38,148 bases of DNA from an uncultured Pelagibacteraceae bacterium (GCA_902628635.1 CACONQ010000006.1:1-38148), one strand, 5' to 3'. Shown: positions 17,212 to 25,848, numbered from the stretch's first letter. Program-made: numbers and translations. The notes: a model not told the origin generated them from the sequence alone.

Positions 17212-18066
17212 ATGATTTTAATAGACGGGAAAAAAATAGCTTCAGAATTAAGAGATGATTTAAAGAAAGAAGTTTCTGAATTAAAAAAAAAATTTAATAA
17301 AGTTCCTGGTCTAACAGTAATATTAATTGGTGACCTAACGCCAAGTCAGATCTATGTAAGAAATAAAGAGAAATCTGCAAATGAAGTTGGTTTAAAATCT
17401 GAAGTAATAAAATACCCTGACAATGTAGAGGAAAAAATTGTTTTAAACAAAATCAAAGAGCTAAATAAAGATGATACAGTTTCTGGTATTTTAGTTCAAC
17501 TACCTTTGCCAAAACATATTGATAAACAAAAAGTAATTGAAACAATAACCCCAGATAAAGATGTTGATGGTTTTCATCCAATGAATGTTGGAAACTTATC
17601 TTCTGGATATGATAGTTCAGTTCCATGTACACCACTTGGATGTTATTTATTAATAAAAAAAATTGAACCAAATCTGTCTGGAAAAAAAGCAGTTGTAGTT
17701 GGCAGATCAAATTTAAATGGTAAGCCTATGGCACAATTACTATTAAAAGAAAACTGTACTGTTACTATAACTCATTCAAAAACTTCAGACTTAAAAGGAG
17801 AGTGTTTAAAAGGAGATATTATTGTTGCAGCTGTTGGTATACCAGAACTTGTAAAAGGCGATTGGGTAAAAAAAAATGCAATTGTTATAGATGTTGGAAT
17901 TAACAAAACAGAAAAAGGTATTGTAGGAGATGTAGATTTTGACGAGGTATCAAAAGTTGCAAAAGCTTTAACACCTGTACCAGGTGGTGTTGGACCGATG
18001 ACAATTGCATGTCTATTAAAAAATACCATAGAATGTTTTAAACGTAATGAAGTTTCAGTAGATTAA
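17212..18066 (+). CDS. folD: Methylenetetrahydrofolate dehydrogenase / methenyltetrahydrofolate cyclohydrolase FolD
   Basis: A 284-residue bifunctional one-carbon enzyme that interconverts 5,10-methylene-THF and 10-formyl-THF using NADP. The catalytic Y48-x3-K52 is in SQIYVRNKEKSANEVG. Other signatures are GILVQLPLPKHID, PDKDVDGFHPMNVG, PCTPLGC, the Rossmann segment VVVGRSNLNGKPMAQLL, IVIDVGI and PVPGGVGPMTIACLLKNT. It supplies formyl-THF, also the substrate of PurH in this window. It closes the hemC-hemD-mscS-yggT-folD run. Confidence 0.97.
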   Translation: MILIDGKKIASELRDDLKKEVSELKKKFNKVPGLTVILIGDLTPSQIYVRNKEKSANEVGLKSEVIKYPDNVEEKIVLNKIKELNKDDTVSGILVQLPLPKHIDKQKVIETITPDKDVDGFHPMNVGNLSSGYDSSVPCTPLGCYLLIKKIEPNLSGKKAVVVGRSNLNGKPMAQLLLKENCTVTITHSKTSDLKGECLKGDIIVAAVGIPELVKGDWVKKNAIVIDVGINKTEKGIVGDVDFDEVSKVAKALTPVPGGVGPMTIACLLKNTIECFKRNEVSVD

Positions 18067-18105
18067 AAAAAATTTTAAAAATATAATAATAATTAAAGAA
18101 ATTTT

Positions 18106-19290
18106 ATGAATTGCAGAATTACAAATAGTAAATGCAAAATTTTTTTAGATCTCGGAAAAATGCCTATTGCAAATGGATTTTTGAAAAAAAAATCTTTTAA
18201 AAAAGAGTATTTTTTTCCCCTAAAAGTAGGATTTAGTGAAAAGATCAGTTTGGTTCAACTAATGAAAAATCCAAACCCTAAAAAAATGTTTAATAAAAAC
18301 TACCCATTTTATACTTCAAGTTCTCAATTTATGATAAGACACTTTAAAAAATTTTCAGATTGGACAAAAAAAAATTTTCTAAAAAAAAAATCAAAAATTT
18401 TAGAGGTTGGATCAAATGATGGTACTTTTCTTAAAAATTTTAGTAAAAATTTTTCTATTGGTTACGAACCATCAAAAAGTGTCCATAAAGCTGCTATAGT
18501 TAATAACATAAAAAGTGTAAATAAGTTTTTCAATTTAAAAAATATAAAAGACCTAATAAAGAAAAAACAAAAGTTTGATGTAATAATAGGATCTAATGCA
18601 ATTTGTCATATCCCAAATCAAAAAGAACTTATTTACTGCTTTGATAAATTATTGACTGAAAATGGAGCAATTATTTTTGAGGAGCCATATTTAGGTTCTA
18701 TGTTTAAAAAAATTTCCTATGATCAAATTTATGATGAACATGTTTATATGTTCTCTGCCAGCTCCATAAAAAAAATTTATAATTTGTTTAATTTTAAATT
18801 AGTTGATGCTATTCCTCAGAGCACCCATGGTGGTTCAATGCGATACATTATAAAAAGAGATAACAATCAAAAAATAACAAACAGACTGAAAAAAATTCTA
18901 TCAAAAGAAAGAAAAGAAAAAATAGATAGCTTCACTGGTTGTTTAAAATTTAAAAAAAAGGTGGAGGCTTCAAAAAAAAAATTAGTTTTAAAATTGAACA
19001 AAATTAAAAAAAATGGAAAAAAAATATGTGGATATGGCGCAACGTCAAAAAGCACCACAATCTTAAATTATTGCAAAATTGACACAAAAATAATTGATTG
19101 TATATTTGATACAACACCAGAAAAAATTAATAAATATTCGCCTGGAATGCATATTCCAATAATAAATTACAAACATTTTAAAAAAAAAGATTATAAAAAT
19201 ATTTTTTTATTTGCCTGGAATCACAAAAAAGAGATTTTAAGAAAAGAAAAACGTTTGCAAAATATAAATTGGATTACCCATTTAAAATAA
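18106..19290 (+). CDS. C-methyltransferase-like class I SAM-dependent methyltransferase (sugar type)
   Basis: A 394-residue three-part protein resembling NDP-sugar C-methyltransferases (TylCIII/NovU-like). The N-terminal part has FLDLGKMPIANGFLKK and a SLVQL segment. The middle SAM domain has ILEVGSNDGTFLKNF (about 102-116), and VIIGSNAICHIPNQKEL. Next come FEEPYLGSMFKKISYDQIYDEHVYMFS and STHGGSMRY, then the C-terminal domain ICGYGATSKSTTILNYCKI. In typical members the N-terminal part binds zinc through two CxxC pairs; here only C3 and C10 remain in that region, so the site looks degenerate. It is followed by an epimerase and a GT2, consistent with making and transferring a modified sugar. 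Confidence 0.85.
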   Translation: MNCRITNSKCKIFLDLGKMPIANGFLKKKSFKKEYFFPLKVGFSEKISLVQLMKNPNPKKMFNKNYPFYTSSSQFMIRHFKKFSDWTKKNFLKKKSKILEVGSNDGTFLKNFSKNFSIGYEPSKSVHKAAIVNNIKSVNKFFNLKNIKDLIKKKQKFDVIIGSNAICHIPNQKELIYCFDKLLTENGAIIFEEPYLGSMFKKISYDQIYDEHVYMFSASSIKKIYNLFNFKLVDAIPQSTHGGSMRYIIKRDNNQKITNRLKKILSKERKEKIDSFTGCLKFKKKVEASKKKLVLKLNKIKKNGKKICGYGATSKSTTILNYCKIDTKIIDCIFDTTPEKINKYSPGMHIPIINYKHFKKKDYKNIFLFAWNHKKEILRKEKRLQNINWITHLK

Positions 19291-19312
19291 AAATTTAGTT
19301 TTATTTAAATTT

Positions 19313-20116
19313 ATGAAAAAAAAAACTTATACCATTTTTGGACACAATGGTTTTATTGGATCTATACTTAGGGAAAAACTTAAAGGAAATAAATTGATAC
19401 TACCTAGTAGGGGTCAAACAATTTTTAAACATCACTTGGGCGATATAATATATTGTATAGGAAGTGATTTATGGAAAAAGGATTATTACAACTCATATTA
19501 TGCAAATTTAGGTTACTTGCCCGAAATAATTAAAAAAAACAAATTCAACTCGTTTAATTTTTTATCAAGTTCTAGAATTTATAAAAATTCTATTTTTGGA
19601 GATGTTGATAATTTATTAAAAGTTAACCCTGCAGATAAAGATGATTATTTCAATATTAAAAAAATATGTGCTGAATCTTATTTAATGAGTTGCGATAAAA
19701 AAATAAAAATTTTGAGATTAGGAAATCTTTATGGAAACAATTATAATGCGCCTATTCTACTGCCTACATTAATACGAAATGCTATTAACAAAAAATTGAT
19801 TAATATTACAATCAATAAAAAATCTTTAAAAGATTATTTAAGCGTAGATGACGCTGCAAATATTATTATTAAGGTAATTAAAAGTGGAAAAAAAAATATT
19901 TACAATATAGCTTCTGGAGAAAGGATATCTCTTCAAAGTATTGCAAATAAAATAAAAAAAATAACAAATTGTAGAATTAAATATTCAAACCAAAAAAGTT
20001 TGAAAAATGAAGCTAAAATCGATATAACGCAAATTAAAAAAGAATTTAAATTTCAAACAAAATCTCACCTGTTATCTGACATTGAAAAACTTATTAAAGA
20101 TTATTCAAATAGATAA
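19313..20116 (+). CDS. NAD-dependent epimerase/dehydratase (sugar nucleotide type)
   Basis: A 267-residue extended SDR. It has the N-terminal nucleotide-binding motif FGHNGFIGSILREKL, a Ser-containing segment FLSSSRIYKN, the catalytic Y-x3-K as YFNIKKICAESYL, the substrate loop LRLGNLYGNNYNAP and the late segment IYNIASGERISLQSIA. This pattern fits nucleotide-sugar 4-epimerases, dehydratases or reductases; the exact reaction cannot be read from sequence. It is placed between the C-methyltransferase-like gene and the GT2, so an NDP-sugar tailoring role is likely. It is slightly short for the family (usually about 300), mainly at the N-terminal nucleotide-binding half. Confidence 0.85.
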   Translation: MKKKTYTIFGHNGFIGSILREKLKGNKLILPSRGQTIFKHHLGDIIYCIGSDLWKKDYYNSYYANLGYLPEIIKKNKFNSFNFLSSSRIYKNSIFGDVDNLLKVNPADKDDYFNIKKICAESYLMSCDKKIKILRLGNLYGNNYNAPILLPTLIRNAINKKLINITINKKSLKDYLSVDDAANIIIKVIKSGKKNIYNIASGERISLQSIANKIKKITNCRIKYSNQKSLKNEAKIDITQIKKEFKFQTKSHLLSDIEKLIKDYSNR

Positions 20117-20119
20117 GTG

Positions 20120-20983
20120 ATGAAAAATATTCAAAAAAATTTAACTATATTTATGATTGCATTTCACTCTAATTATAGAATTGAAAATGTTATAAAAAAA
20201 ATAAATCCTAAAATTAAAATTATAATTATCGAAAATTCAAATTTAATTGAAACAAAAAATTATTTTGAAAAAAAATTTAAAAACGTAAGGGTTATTCTTA
20301 GTAAAGTTAATTTGGGTATGACAGGAGGAGTAAATTTGGCTTTCAAAAATATTAAAACAAAATATTCAATATATTTAGATATGGATATTAATTTTTCAAA
20401 AGGAACAATAGAGAGATTCTTTAATTTTGCTGAAAAAACAAAAAATTTTGCTTTTTTAGTTCCAAATTTGCAATATTCAAAATATCCAAAACATTTTTAT
20501 TTTGAACCAAACAATGAGGACAAGTATTCAATTAAGCTTAAAATAGCTCATTTTCATTTTGTTTTATATAATATGAGAGCCACAAAAGATATTGGTCCAT
20601 ATGATAAAAATATTTTTTTTTATTATGATGAGACAGACTATTGTTTAAGAGCAATAAAAAAGAATTATAATATTATTTTGTTAAAAAACGTAAAAGTAAA
20701 ACATCTTGAAAATCAATCATATAAAAAAAATATTCGTGAAGCTATTGAGCCTTTGAGGCAATGGCATCTTATGTGGGGAAAATTCTATTTTAATAAAAAG
20801 CACTATGGATTATTTAATGCATATAAATATTGCCTTCCTAATTTATGTGGAAGTTTTTTTAAAATGATTGTTTATTCTTTTTTTGATAGTTATAAATGTA
20901 TATTGCATATTAATAGACTATCGGGTCTTTTAAATAGTATGTTAGGAAGAAAATCTTGGAAAAGATTTGAAAATTATATTTAA
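20120..20983 (+). CDS. Family 2 glycosyltransferase
   Basis: A 287-residue GT-A glycosyltransferase. It has the N-terminal nucleotide fold (LTIFMIAFHSN, IIIIENSN), NLGMTGGVNLAFKNI, the metal-binding DxD-type segment YLDMDINFS, and a catalytic-region segment FFYYDETDYCLRAIKKNYN typical of rhamnosyltransferase-like GT2 proteins. The frame allows GTG at 20117, but the ATG at 20120, four bases after the epimerase stop, is the more natural start. The acceptor is unknown. It closes the three-gene glycan cluster, whose Lys/Asn/Ile-rich coding resembles that of the FkbM and GT41 genes. Confidence 0.87.
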   Translation: MKNIQKNLTIFMIAFHSNYRIENVIKKINPKIKIIIIENSNLIETKNYFEKKFKNVRVILSKVNLGMTGGVNLAFKNIKTKYSIYLDMDINFSKGTIERFFNFAEKTKNFAFLVPNLQYSKYPKHFYFEPNNEDKYSIKLKIAHFHFVLYNMRATKDIGPYDKNIFFYYDETDYCLRAIKKNYNIILLKNVKVKHLENQSYKKNIREAIEPLRQWHLMWGKFYFNKKHYGLFNAYKYCLPNLCGSFFKMIVYSFFDSYKCILHINRLSGLLNSMLGRKSWKRFENYI

Positions 20984-21022
20984 ATTTAAGTTTTGGGTTT
21001 TTTATGGAAATTAATAAGCACT

Positions 21023-21736
21023 TTAAGAAAGCTTTGATCTACCACCATCAACAGCAATAATTTGCCCTGTAACCCAAGAGCTATCTTCAGTAAGCAAAAA
21101 TTTTGCCAATGCTGCTGAATCTTTTCCCTCACCTAATCTTTTTAATGGATGTGCTTTAGCTATACCTTCTGCAAGAGCTTTATTTTTTAGCATAGGCTGA
21201 GCAATTTTTGAGTTCGTTAAGCTTGGTGCTACACAGTTAACTCGAATGTTTGGGGCAAATTCAGCTGCGAGTGAAACTGTTAAACCTTCTACAGCAGCTT
21301 TAGCTGATGCAATTATAGAATGATTTGTGAAACCTCTTTGAGCAGCAACTGTAGAGAACAAAACAACCGATCCTTTATTTTTTTTTAAACTTTCTTGAAA
21401 ACCTTTAATTGCATCAACTGCAGAATAAAGATTTAACTTCATACACTTATTAAAATCTTGCTCTGTTGCCATTCGAAGTGGTTTTAAATCTATGGAGCCT
21501 ACGCAATAAGCAATCCCGCAAACTTCATCAATATCTTTTTTGATTCTTTCTACAAATCCATCTTTTAGAACATCTGCAACTGAATAATTAAATCCAAGAT
21601 TTGTTGAAATATTTTTTACCTCATTTTCATTTCTAGCAATTAAATGAACATTTGAAATACCAGCATTTTTTAACTGTTTTGCTAAACTGGATCCAATTGA
21701 ACCTGTGGCACCAAATATCAAAAACTTTCCTGACAT
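21023..21736 (-). CDS. Short-chain dehydrogenase/reductase-like protein with catalytic Tyr replaced
   Basis: A 237-residue classical SDR fold. The cofactor motif FGATGSIGSSLAKQL, the NNAG-equivalent AYCVGSIDLKP and the C-terminal IRVNCVAPSLTNSKIA and ITGQIIAVDGG are present. The active-site Ser (S128 in LFSTVAA) is kept, but the Y-x3-K motif reads I142-A-S-A-K146, so the catalytic Tyr is Ile. I recall a proteobacterial SDR subgroup with HAS(V/I)AAAKGAVEGL at this place, often near photolyase genes, so this may be a family trait rather than decay. It is divergent from the photolyase-related gene, only 27 bp away. Normal carbonyl reduction is doubtful. Confidence 0.85.
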   Translation of the reverse strand: MSGKFLIFGATGSIGSSLAKQLKNAGISNVHLIARNENEVKNISTNLGFNYSVADVLKDGFVERIKKDIDEVCGIAYCVGSIDLKPLRMATEQDFNKCMKLNLYSAVDAIKGFQESLKKNKGSVVLFSTVAAQRGFTNHSIIASAKAAVEGLTVSLAAEFAPNIRVNCVAPSLTNSKIAQPMLKNKALAEGIAKAHPLKRLGEGKDSAALAKFLLTEDSSWVTGQIIAVDGGRSKLS

Positions 21737-21763
21737 AAATAATAATTACGTTATAGTTATATT

Positions 21764-23260
21764 ATGAAGTTATTTTTTATACTTGGAAACCAGTTATTTC
21801 CACCAAAATATTTAGACCGCTTCAAAAATGATCACCTATTTTTTATGTCCGAAGACTATGAATTATGCACTTATGAAAAGCATCATAAGTTAAAAATTCT
21901 ACTTTTTTTATCTGCAATGAGATCTCACGCGGATAATCTAAAAAAAAATAAGTTTAAAATTGAGTATACGAAAATTGACTCAGGTGATTTTAAAAAAGAT
22001 TATTTAGAAAAAATAAAAAAAATTATTAAATCCAAAAAAATCAAAGAGATTACCAGTTTTGAAATTGAAGATAAGTTTTTTGAAAAAAAAGTACAACACT
22101 TTGTTAAAAAAAACGATTTGATTTGGCATCAAATTAAATCGCCAATGTTTCTAAACACTAGAGAGGAATTTAATAATTATCTTTCAAAAAATAAAAGACC
22201 TTTCATGGCCACTTTTTATAAAGGTACTAGACAAAAGCTTAATATATTAATGAAGAAAGACGGAACACCAGAAGGCGGAAAATGGAGTTTTGATGAAGAT
22301 AATAGAAAGAAACTTCCTAAAAATACGAAAGTTCCAAAATTTCCAACAATCACTGAAACAAAGCATACAAAAAATTTAAAACCTATTATTGAAAAAATTT
22401 TTAAAGATCATCCAGGAAGTACACAAAATTTTTGGTTTGCAACAGAATATGATGATGTAGTTAAACTTCTTAACTTCTTTCTTAAAGAGAAGTCAAATTT
22501 ATTTGGAGATTATGAAGATGCAGTTGATCAAGGAAACAACATTTTATTTCATAGCGCTTTAAGTCCGTATATTAATTTAGGTCTTATAACACCAGAATTT
22601 ATAATTTCTAAAACTTTAGAATTTCATAAAAAGAATAAAATCCGACTAAATTCTCTAGAAGGTTATGTAAGACAGGTTATTGGTTGGAGAGAGTTTATGC
22701 GAGGAGTTTATCAACAGTATAGTAATGAAATGGAAACAAGAAATTTTTTTAAACAAAATAGAAAAATGAAAGACTCGTGGTATGAGGGAACAACAGGTTT
22801 ACCACCACTAGATCATGCAATTAAAAATGCATTAAATCATGGATGGTCACATCATATTGAAAGACTTATGATACTTTCAAATATTATGAACTTGTGTGAA
22901 TTGAAACCTAAAATTGTTTACAAATGGTTCATGGAAATGTTTGTGGACTCGTCTGATTGGGTAATGGTGCCAAATGTTTATGGAATGGGTTTATTCAGTG
23001 ATGGAGGAATTTTTGCTACTAAGCCTTATATTTGTGGATCAAGTTACTTTATGAAAATGATGGATTTTAAAAAAGGAGAATGGTGCAATACCATGGATGG
23101 TTTATACTGGAGATTTATTAATAGAAATAGAAATTTCTTTTTAAAAAATCCAAGACTTTCAATGATGGTAAAAATTTTTGATAAGATGAAACCAGAGAGA
23201 AAAAAATTAATATTGTCAGAGGCTGAAAAATTTATAAATAAGAATACATATGGCAATTAA
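21764..23260 (+). CDS. Cryptochrome/photolyase-family protein (deoxyribodipyrimidine photolyase-related, PhrB-like)
   Basis: A 498-residue protein of the photolyase-related family that includes bacterial (6-4) photolyases with an Fe-S cluster. It begins MKLFFILGNQLFPP and has the antenna-like domain to about 130. The FAD-binding helical domain shows NILFHSALSPYINLGLITP, EGYVRQVIGWREFMRGVY, HGWSHHIERLMILSNIMN, VPNVYGMGLFSDGG and ATKPYICGSSYFMKMMDFKKGEWCNTMDGLYWRFI. In Fe-S members the region after the KMMD-equivalent contains a CxxC and a further Cys. Here that insert is missing and only isolated Cys remain, so presence of the cluster is uncertain. The gene overlaps the next by 11 bp. Repair of UV photoproducts is the expected role in sunlit water. 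Confidence 0.9.
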   Translation: MKLFFILGNQLFPPKYLDRFKNDHLFFMSEDYELCTYEKHHKLKILLFLSAMRSHADNLKKNKFKIEYTKIDSGDFKKDYLEKIKKIIKSKKIKEITSFEIEDKFFEKKVQHFVKKNDLIWHQIKSPMFLNTREEFNNYLSKNKRPFMATFYKGTRQKLNILMKKDGTPEGGKWSFDEDNRKKLPKNTKVPKFPTITETKHTKNLKPIIEKIFKDHPGSTQNFWFATEYDDVVKLLNFFLKEKSNLFGDYEDAVDQGNNILFHSALSPYINLGLITPEFIISKTLEFHKKNKIRLNSLEGYVRQVIGWREFMRGVYQQYSNEMETRNFFKQNRKMKDSWYEGTTGLPPLDHAIKNALNHGWSHHIERLMILSNIMNLCELKPKIVYKWFMEMFVDSSDWVMVPNVYGMGLFSDGGIFATKPYICGSSYFMKMMDFKKGEWCNTMDGLYWRFINRNRNFFLKNPRLSMMVKIFDKMKPERKKLILSEAEKFINKNTYGN

Positions 23261-23621
23261 AGTTTTTTTTAACAATTCATGCAATGTTTGTAGATTAGAG
23301 ATAAATCACTACAAAAAAATTGCTGACAGTAATCTTGAGTGGATTGATATCACGAATAATGATGAGGCTCTAAAAATAACATCTAAATCTCAAGAAGAAT
23401 TATTAAGAAGACTTCATGTCATCGATGATGGAAAGGTAATTGGTGGAGCTAAAGCCTTTATTATTATCTGGTCAAAAATTCCAAAATATAATTTTTTAGC
23501 TAAAATCTTAAGTTTTAAACCTTTATTTTTTTTATTTCACTATGCTTATGAATTTGTAGCTTATTTTTTATTTTTAAAAAACAAACACCAACTCAATGAA
23601 AAAACAAAACCTACCAACTAA
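23250..23621 (+). CDS. DCC-family (DUF393) thiol-disulfide oxidoreductase-like protein
   Basis: A 123-residue protein starting AIKVFFNNSCNVCRLEINHYKK, where the CxxC at the first beta-alpha turn marks the DCC family, although the usual D-x-x-C lead reads NNSC here. It continues with a thioredoxin-like EWIDITNN and RLHVIDDGKVIGGAKAFIIIW. A C-terminal hydrophobic helix (PLFFLFHYAYEFVAYFLFL) suggests membrane association. It overlaps the photolyase-related gene by 11 bp and the DUF2256 gene by 26 bp. DCC genes are frequent photolyase neighbours; a redox role is inferred from the CxxC only. Confidence 0.85.
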   Translation: MAIKVFFNNSCNVCRLEINHYKKIADSNLEWIDITNNDEALKITSKSQEELLRRLHVIDDGKVIGGAKAFIIIWSKIPKYNFLAKILSFKPLFFLFHYAYEFVAYFLFLKNKHQLNEKTKPTN

Positions 23622-23724
23622 GTTATGTCCAATTTGTGAAAGGCCATTTAAATGGAGAAAAAAATGGAAGCTAAATTGGGAAAAAGTAAAATATTGTTCT
23701 AAAAAATGTTCATCAAAAAGATAA
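23596..23724 (+). CDS. DUF2256 small zinc-ribbon-like protein
   Basis: A 42-residue protein, too short for usual ORF cut-offs. It reads from ATG 23596 to TAA 23722-23724 with LCPICERPFKWRKKWKLNWEKVKYCSKKC. The two Cys pairs (CPIC and C-x3-C) and the central (F/T)WRKKW-x(4)W-x2-VKYCS pattern are the hallmark of DUF2256, a family often encoded beside photolyase-related genes. The Cys spacing suggests zinc binding. It overlaps the DCC gene by 26 bp and the following secreted protein gene by 19 bp, so four genes are interlocked here. Function is unknown. Confidence 0.9.
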   Translation: MKKQNLPTKLCPICERPFKWRKKWKLNWEKVKYCSKKCSSKR

Positions 23725-25151
23725 GCCTTTCAAACAAATTTTTAATTATTCTCTTTTTCATATTATCAATAACTAATTCTAAAGCTGAATTTTTTAAAGA
23801 TATTTCAAATATTATAGACTCTAATGAGAGTAGGCTTAGTTACGGAGTTTCAGTTACAGATATGAATATGGATGGAAATTATGATTTCGTGGTTACAGGT
23901 TTTGGTTATTCAAACTTGGCTTTAACTTATGTCGAGGGTAAATTAAAAAATATTATCAAAGAAGATATTTTCTTAGATCAATCAAGAAAAACCATTGGAG
24001 TTGCAGCTTGCGATATAGATAAAGATGGTTTTGAGGAAATTTATTTTTTAAATACCGATACTTATAGCGGGATAAAAAAATATTCTGACAGATTAATTGA
24101 TAAAAAAAATAATAATTATTTTGACTTATTTGAGCTTAAAAAAAATAAAGAAAACCTAAACTTAACTGCAGGCAGATCTGTAGTCTGTGTCGACAGAAAG
24201 GGCGATGGGGAGTATGGTATTTACGTAGCTAATTATGGTGGACCAACAAGATTTTATGAAATTAAAAATAAAAAGATTATAGATCAAGCAGAAAATTTAA
24301 ATTTGAATAAAGTTACTGGTGGAAGAGCAGTAGTTTCAGGACATATTTTGACAGATAGAGCTGATATATTTGCAGCTAATGAAAGAGGTGCGAATTTTCT
24401 TTTAAAAAATATTGATGGAAAATTTAAAGATGTAGCGTTTGACTATAGAGTAGATGATGAAATTCAAAATGGTCGAGGAACTGCATTATCTGATATTTTT
24501 TATAGAGGAAGATTGGATATTTTGAGTGGTAATTGGTTAGGTTATCATAGGGCATATGTTCTCGAAAATAATGAATTTAAGGATATAGGAAACACGGAGT
24601 TTGATAAACCCTCTAGAATCCGAACAGTTATTTCTGCAGATTTTGATAATGATGGTTTCGATGAAGTTTTTATGAACAACATAGCTGAACCAAATAAAAT
24701 GTTTCGAATTAAGAATAATGGAAAATTTGAGAAAATAAAATTAGAAGCAGGTCTTGAGGCCGATGGATTTGGAACAGGGGCTGCTGTTGCTGATATTGAT
24801 AATGATGGAGTTTTAGAATTACTGATTTCTCATGGAGAAAGTAAAGCTCAACCTTTGACTTTGTATAAAGCAAAAGTTGAAAAAAAAAGTAAATATTTAA
24901 GGATCAAACCAATCAATAAATTTGGTGCTCCGGCAAGAGGAGCTACTGTAACATTAATATCTAACAAAAGAAAACATTCAAAAACGATTGACGCAGGATC
25001 GGGTTATTTGTGTCAAATGGAACCAGTGGCACATTACGGAATTAGAAAAAATGAAAAAGATTTTAGAGTTGAAGTAAAATGGACTAACGGAAAGATAAAT
25101 TTTATAGATAAAATCGAACTAAATCAAACAATCACAATAAAACAAAAATGA
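23706..25151 (+). CDS. Secreted FG-GAP/VCBS repeat protein with C-terminal ASPIC/UnbV domain (CRTAC1-like)
   Basis: A 481-residue protein. It starts with a signal peptide (Lys-rich, then LIILFFILSITNSKA, probable cleavage after A27). It has several Asp-rich beta-propeller calcium loops: DMNMDGNYDFVV (about 53), DIDKDGFEEIYF (about 103), DFDNDGFDEVFM and DIDNDGVLELLI. The end (about 395-480) contains KYLRIKPINKFGAPARGATVTLIS and GSGYLCQMEPVAHYGI, which match the ASPIC/UnbV domain. CRTAC1-like proteins form extracellular or periplasmic beta-propellers; no enzymatic role is assured. It overlaps DUF2256 upstream and shares ATGA with the next gene, so it belongs to the photolyase operon by position. 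Confidence 0.87.
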   Translation: MFIKKISLSNKFLIILFFILSITNSKAEFFKDISNIIDSNESRLSYGVSVTDMNMDGNYDFVVTGFGYSNLALTYVEGKLKNIIKEDIFLDQSRKTIGVAACDIDKDGFEEIYFLNTDTYSGIKKYSDRLIDKKNNNYFDLFELKKNKENLNLTAGRSVVCVDRKGDGEYGIYVANYGGPTRFYEIKNKKIIDQAENLNLNKVTGGRAVVSGHILTDRADIFAANERGANFLLKNIDGKFKDVAFDYRVDDEIQNGRGTALSDIFYRGRLDILSGNWLGYHRAYVLENNEFKDIGNTEFDKPSRIRTVISADFDNDGFDEVFMNNIAEPNKMFRIKNNGKFEKIKLEAGLEADGFGTGAAVADIDNDGVLELLISHGESKAQPLTLYKAKVEKKSKYLRIKPINKFGAPARGATVTLISNKRKHSKTIDAGSGYLCQMEPVAHYGIRKNEKDFRVEVKWTNGKINFIDKIELNQTITIKQK

Positions 25152-25837
25152 AAAATAATTTATTCAAATATTTTTTAATTTTGGCATTTTTATTTCAAAT
25201 CGATACATTTGCCGAAGAAAGAAATTACCATAAAGAGCTAATAACTGATTGGTCTAGAATATTTCCAGATAAAAATAGAAATGCTGCTGGTCCTAAATTT
25301 TTTAAATATATCATAGATAAAAAAATCACTTACAAAGATTTCATTGAATTTAATAAGTTATATTGTGCTGTTTCTGGCTCATTAATTGATCCAGGAAGTG
25401 ACTCAGAGTTTTTGTTTGTTAAAGAGAGTAAAACTAATAATAAAATTTGTGGAAATTATTATAGATGCTGTGTGCCATGTTCTTGCGATTTAATGAAGTA
25501 TTCAGAAGTTCAAAAGATGAGGTATGAATTCACAGACGGTTTACAAGAATTCTACGTTATAACAATCAAAAATCCTTGTAATAAAAGTGATTTTCCAAAT
25601 AGAGTAAATAAGGATTATTTCTGTGAAGGGAAAAATATCAATAGTAAACAGGTTTATAATCTTAACAATAGAATAGTGATAGGATTATTGCACAATGGAA
25701 GAAGCTGCAAAAATAGTGACATTGATTTAGTTAAAAGTCACCAAGTTACTGGAAGATATTGTGAATTAAGAAATAACACACCTTTAGAGCAGCTTGATGC
25801 TGGCATGGGTGATATTTTTATAAAGCTTGCAAGATAA
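25148..25837 (+). CDS. Secreted cysteine-rich protein of unknown function
   Basis: A 229-residue protein with a signal peptide (FKYFLILAFLFQIDTFA, cleavage near A22). The mature part has ten Cys: 73, 101, 107, 108, 111, 113, 144, 159, 187 and 205. The core CGNYYRCCVPCSCDLMKY (101-118) packs five into 13 residues and could bind a metal or form disulfides. RYEFTDGLQEFYVITIKNPC and IVIGLLHNGRSC look like a beta-rich continuation. I do not recognise a family with certainty. Its start overlaps the FG-GAP gene stop (ATGA), so the two secreted proteins are probably made together. It is convergent with the FAD-domain photolyase gene, 11 bp away. Confidence 0.8.
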   Translation: MKNNLFKYFLILAFLFQIDTFAEERNYHKELITDWSRIFPDKNRNAAGPKFFKYIIDKKITYKDFIEFNKLYCAVSGSLIDPGSDSEFLFVKESKTNNKICGNYYRCCVPCSCDLMKYSEVQKMRYEFTDGLQEFYVITIKNPCNKSDFPNRVNKDYFCEGKNINSKQVYNLNNRIVIGLLHNGRSCKNSDIDLVKSHQVTGRYCELRNNTPLEQLDAGMGDIFIKLAR

Positions 25838-25848
25838 ATATCTAAAAG

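Noticed and set aside
20117-20119. GTG start for the GT2 gene
   Set aside because: An ATG follows immediately at 20120 and is the more usual start; using GTG would only add one Met.
20984-21022. Terminator between the GT2 and SDR genes
   Set aside because: Only a weak AAGC/GCTT pairing inside the SDR stop region and a T-run are present; too little to call a hairpin terminator.
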